From contig JASLAI010000190.1 of NCBI GenBank assembly GCA_030147225.1, positions 1-8,066 on the forward strand: a stretch of 8,066 nucleotides of DNA. The letters run 5' to 3'. The position numbers were made by a program, and so were the translations under genes. Source of the stretch: Planococcus sp. (in: firmicutes). Its GTDB lineage: Bacteria; Bacillota; Bacilli; Bacillales_A; Planococcaceae. The notes beneath the pieces are model-generated. The model worked only from the letters and a program-made list of their open reading frames with translations. It was not told the DNA's origin and ran no database searches. Shown piece by piece: positions 5,473 through 8,066 of this stretch (positions are counted from its first letter, which is position 1; each line of letters begins with the position of its first letter).

Positions 5473-6830
5473 AATATTTTCCCGGGATTCAACAGGTTGT
5501 TGGGATCCAGCATGCGCTTCATGTTTTTCATAACTGCAACAGCAGCACCGTGTTCAGCATCCTGGTATTTCATTTTGCCAAGGCCGACGCCGTGTTCACC
5601 TGTACATGTACCTTCAAGTGCAATAGCCCGGTAAGCAAGTTTTTCGTTGATCATTTCAGCAGCCAGCTGCTGGTTCGGGTCTTTTGCGTCATAGGAGATT
5701 GAAGTATGGAAATTGCCATCGCCTATATGGCCCAAAACTCCGCCTTCCAATCCGCTTTCAGCGATGAGTTCGCGGGCATAATCAATCAATTCAGGGAGTT
5801 TTGAAATAGGAACGCAGACATCGCCCCCTGTAATCGTCATTCCCGCCTGATGCCGATAGGCATAAGCCATTTCATGACGGGCTTTCCAAATCATCGCCCG
5901 TTCTTCTGAATCTGCTGCTACACGCCAGTTCTCACAATTCATATCGGTTAATAGTTCCTGTGCTAGTGCGGCTTCTTCTTCAGCCGCCCGCTTCATGCCA
6001 GCAAATTCAAAGAACAGGGAATGTTTTTCGGGCAATCCATAGCTGCCATAAATATTCACTTTCCCGATGCTGTAGGCGTCGACAAATTCCATACGTTGGA
6101 CAGGAATACCGCTTAGCAAAATCATATGAGCTGCTTCAGCACATTGATGTGGAGTTTCAAATGTGCAGCTGGCAGCGATAATGTGTTCGGGGATCCCATG
6201 AAGCTTCAACGTGATTTCCGTAATGATGCCTAGCGTTCCTTCTGAACCTGTAAATAAACCGGTTAAGTGATAGCCAGAAGATGATTTTTTAGCTTTTGTT
6301 CCGGTATGCAAAATGGTGCCGTCTGCCAGTACTACTTCCAAATCGACAATCTGATCGCGCATGACACCGTAGCGGACCGCTGTTGTCCCGCTGGCATTAT
6401 TGGCTGTCATTCCGCCAATTGTGGCATCTGCACCGGGATCGACCGGAAATTGCAAGCCGTGGCGATTGATGATGCTGTTCAGTTGAAGGCGGGTGATTCC
6501 AGGCTGTACAGTCACCAATAAATCTTCTGGTGAAAATTTCACCACTTGGTTCATGCGTTCGAAATTGATGGAAATTCCGCCGTTCAATGGAATGGCTTGT
6601 CCTTCAAGTCCGGACCCAATACCAAATGGCGTGATGGGTATAGAAGCCTCACGAGCAATCTGCATAATGGCCACCACGTCTTCTGTCGATTCTGGAAAGC
6701 AGACGATTTCAGGTTCTGAAGGGGGATGATCGGATTCATCATGGCTATGTCTGTATAATTCACTGATACTTGTTGAACTTTGATCTGTTTTTAATACACC
6801 TTGTAATTGTGAAATCCAGTTTTGCGTCAT
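5466..6830 (-). CDS. glcD: FAD-linked 2-hydroxyacid oxidase/dehydrogenase (GlcD / D-lactate dehydrogenase type)
   Basis: This flavoprotein of the VAO/PCMH family, 454 residues, oxidises a 2-hydroxyacid such as glycolate (to glyoxylate) or D-lactate (to pyruvate). The FAD-binding domain (about 38-210) shows PFGIGSGLEGQAIP, PVDPGADATIGGMTANNASG and GLFTGSEGTLGIITEITLKL. The C-terminal FAD-oxidase domain carries VLGHIGDGNFH (His368, His375) and GTCTGEHGVGLGK (Glu412, His413), the set that usually holds an active-site metal, and ends LDPNNLLNPGKIF. The ATG at 6830 has AAGGAG 10 bases upstream. It lacks partner genes glcE and glcF in the window, and the GTCTGEHG motif closely matches stand-alone D-lactate dehydrogenases. 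Its neighbour aceB favours glycolate. No membrane anchor is seen. The family is certain; the substrate is not. Confidence 0.88.
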   Translation of the reverse strand: MTQNWISQLQGVLKTDQSSTSISELYRHSHDESDHPPSEPEIVCFPESTEDVVAIMQIAREASIPITPFGIGSGLEGQAIPLNGGISINFERMNQVVKFSPEDLLVTVQPGITRLQLNSIINRHGLQFPVDPGADATIGGMTANNASGTTAVRYGVMRDQIVDLEVVLADGTILHTGTKAKKSSSGYHLTGLFTGSEGTLGIITEITLKLHGIPEHIIAASCTFETPHQCAEAAHMILLSGIPVQRMEFVDAYSIGKVNIYGSYGLPEKHSLFFEFAGMKRAAEEEAALAQELLTDMNCENWRVAADSEERAMIWKARHEMAYAYRHQAGMTITGGDVCVPISKLPELIDYARELIAESGLEGGVLGHIGDGNFHTSISYDAKDPNQQLAAEMINEKLAYRAIALEGTCTGEHGVGLGKMKYQDAEHGAAVAVMKNMKRMLDPNNLLNPGKIFA

Positions 6831-6857
6831 GTAAGTATAACTCCTTTAATTAGTATG

Positions 6858-6877
6858 CCACTGTAAAAATATAGTGG
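6858..6877. promoter_or_regulatory. 20-bp imperfect palindromic operator between the oxidase and dctP genes
   Basis: CCACTGTA (6858-6865) and TATAGTGG (6870-6877) are inverted repeats with one mismatch around AAAA. The inner 16 bases, ACTGTAAAAATATAGT, match the core of the palindrome upstream of aceB at 13 of 16 positions. Possible -10 hexamers, TATAGT on plus (6870-6875) and TATATT on minus (6873 down to 6868), lie inside it, neither with a good -35. A bound protein would sit on the start regions of both divergent genes, most simply as a repressor. Confidence 0.6.
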
Positions 6878-6931
6878 TTTAGCAAAAATTCAAATGAGGT
6901 AAAGAAAGTAAAAAATCAAATTGGAGGTTCT

Positions 6932-7951
6932 ATGAAAAAAAATATCGGATTTGCGCTGGCTCTCCTGTTGTTGCTTTCGGCTTGTGGACGCCCCAATGAT
7001 CAATCCCCTTCAATATCATCCGGGGAAGAAGAAACATATACCATCCGAATGGCTTATTTGGTACCTGAAGAACATTCGGCCCATATCCAATCCTTAAAGT
7101 TCAAAGAAAAGCTGGAAGAAGAATCGAACGGTAGGCTGACTGTGGAATTGTATCCAAATGGCCAATTATACGGTTCGGATCGCGAAGCGATTGAAGCGGT
7201 TCAGCTGGGGAACTTGGAAATGACCATTCCGGCAGTAGCCCCTTTGGCTTCATTCAATGAAAAATTTCTGGTATTTGATTTGCCGTTTCTGTTTAACGAT
7301 TACGACGCTGCCTACAGTGCGTTGGATGGAGAATTAGGCCAGGAATTGCTGGACAGTCTGGAACAAAACGATTTGAAAGGCCTGGTATTTGGTGAAAATG
7401 GGTTCCGGCACGTGTCAAATAATGAAAAGCCGATCGAATCACCAGAAGACATGACAGGACTGAAATTGCGGACTTTGGAAAATCCGCTCCATACCGATAC
7501 GTTCAAAGCTTTTGGTGCCAATGCTTCGCCTTTTGCATTCGGAGAACTGTACACAGCTCTTCAGCAGGGAACATACGACGCTATGGAATGTCCGATTTCA
7601 CTATACTATACGAACAAATTCTATGAAGTCCAGGATTATCTGACATTGACAGGCCATGTCTATGCAGCGGCAATCGTTCTCGCCAACAATGATTTCTACA
7701 ACAGCCTGCCATCTGATCTTCAGGAATTGGTTGTGGAAGCTTCTGAAGAATTCCGGGATGAACAGCGGGCACTTGCACAGCAGCAGGACGTAGAGTTTCT
7801 TGAACAGTTGAAAGCTGAAGGCATGCAGGTAAATGATTTAACCACTGAACAGCGCGACGAGTTTCGTCAAGCTGCACAATCCGTTTACGAAAAATACGAA
7901 AGCCAGATCGGCAAAGATTTAATTGATCGAGCTTTGGAAGCAAACGAATAA
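6932..7951 (+). CDS. dctP: TRAP transporter substrate-binding lipoprotein, DctP family
   Basis: This is the extracytoplasmic solute receptor of a tripartite (TRAP) organic-acid importer, 339 residues. A signal peptide with lipobox LSAC (Cys18) anchors it as a lipoprotein, as expected without an outer membrane. The DctP fold starts at YTIRMAYLVPEEHSAH, continues through PNGQLYGSDREAIEAVQLG and FLVFDLPFLFNDYDAAY, and reaches GLKLRTLENPLHTDTFKAFGA, where Arg180 is the conserved residue that pairs with the substrate carboxylate. FAFGELYTALQQGTYDAMECP is also typical. GGAGG (6923-6927) lies 4 bases before the ATG. It is divergent from the 2-hydroxyacid oxidase and shares its palindromic operator, so the ligand may be a 2-hydroxyacid or related carboxylate. 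A terminator follows immediately; the membrane subunits DctQ and DctM are not in the window. Confidence 0.93.
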   Translation: MKKNIGFALALLLLLSACGRPNDQSPSISSGEEETYTIRMAYLVPEEHSAHIQSLKFKEKLEEESNGRLTVELYPNGQLYGSDREAIEAVQLGNLEMTIPAVAPLASFNEKFLVFDLPFLFNDYDAAYSALDGELGQELLDSLEQNDLKGLVFGENGFRHVSNNEKPIESPEDMTGLKLRTLENPLHTDTFKAFGANASPFAFGELYTALQQGTYDAMECPISLYYTNKFYEVQDYLTLTGHVYAAAIVLANNDFYNSLPSDLQELVVEASEEFRDEQRALAQQQDVEFLEQLKAEGMQVNDLTTEQRDEFRQAAQSVYEKYESQIGKDLIDRALEANE

Positions 7952-7960
7952 AAAGAGAAG

Positions 7961-7989
7961 AAAACCAGGAATTTATTCTTGGTTTTTTT
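7961..7989 (+). terminator. Rho-independent terminator of dctP
   Basis: An 11-bp stem with one G-T pair (7961-7971 against 7976-7986) and loop TTTA starts 10 bases after the dctP stop. It is followed by a T-run; seven T residues occupy 7983-7989. The stem is AT-rich at its base. It means dctP is transcribed alone or that downstream genes receive only read-through. Confidence 0.85.
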
Positions 7990-8066
7990 CTATGTTTTCA
8001 GTTGAATGAGTTCACTGCAGATAGATGCCTAAAGAAATAGTTCCATGGGAAGGCTCGTAATTCCTT

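Noticed and set aside
7581..7943. Minus-strand open frame of 120 codons within dctP.
   Set aside because: It is a shadow of dctP with no ribosome site or recognisable protein pattern.
7991..8066. Possible end of a minus-strand gene entering from the right edge, or start of a plus-strand gene (ATG at 8044).
   Set aside because: All three minus frames stop within the segment after 11-22 unrecognisable codons, and the ATG lacks a ribosome site. There is too little sequence to decide.

Overview
The window looks like chromosome of a low-to-moderate GC Gram-positive bacterium of the Bacillales. The evidence is strong AGGAGG-type ribosome sites, TTG and GTG starts, two lipobox-type solute-binding lipoproteins, a YhfH-family micro-protein and AhrC-type ARG boxes. 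The mix of genes would suit Planococcus or a relative, but that placement is inference. I see no insertion sequence, tRNA, rRNA, CRISPR array or phage gene.

Left part (1-2620). A partial arginine-type ABC binding lipoprotein (minus strand, running off the left edge) has two tandem ARG boxes over its promoter. Divergent from it is pcp (pyroglutamyl peptidase, TTG start). pcp converges through a shared bidirectional terminator on a HAD-IB phosphatase. That gene in turn diverges from a short acidic protein of unknown function with its own terminator.

Middle gap (2620-2775). This stretch holds the two terminators that close its neighbours and a good sigma-A-type promoter on the plus strand with no protein gene behind it, so a small RNA is possible.

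Right part (2775-7990). This is a metabolic block arranged as two divergent pairs. aceB (malate synthase) and a yhfH micro-gene run left; a LytTR-domain regulator runs right. A GlcD/D-lactate-dehydrogenase-type FAD oxidase then runs left, and a DctP solute-binding lipoprotein of a TRAP transporter runs right. The natural reading is a 2-hydroxyacid assimilation unit. DctP captures an organic acid, the flavoenzyme oxidises a 2-hydroxyacid (glycolate to glyoxylate, or D-lactate to pyruvate), and malate synthase condenses glyoxylate with acetyl-CoA to malate. No isocitrate lyase, GlcE/GlcF or DctQ/DctM is visible here.

The most interesting signal is a shared palindrome, ACTGTA-N4-TA(C/T)AGT, present once in each of the two divergent intergenic regions of this block (within 4544-4569 and 6858-6877). 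It suggests that one regulator, possibly the LytTR protein, controls all four transcription units. The last 75 bases after the dctP terminator hold no gene I can support.
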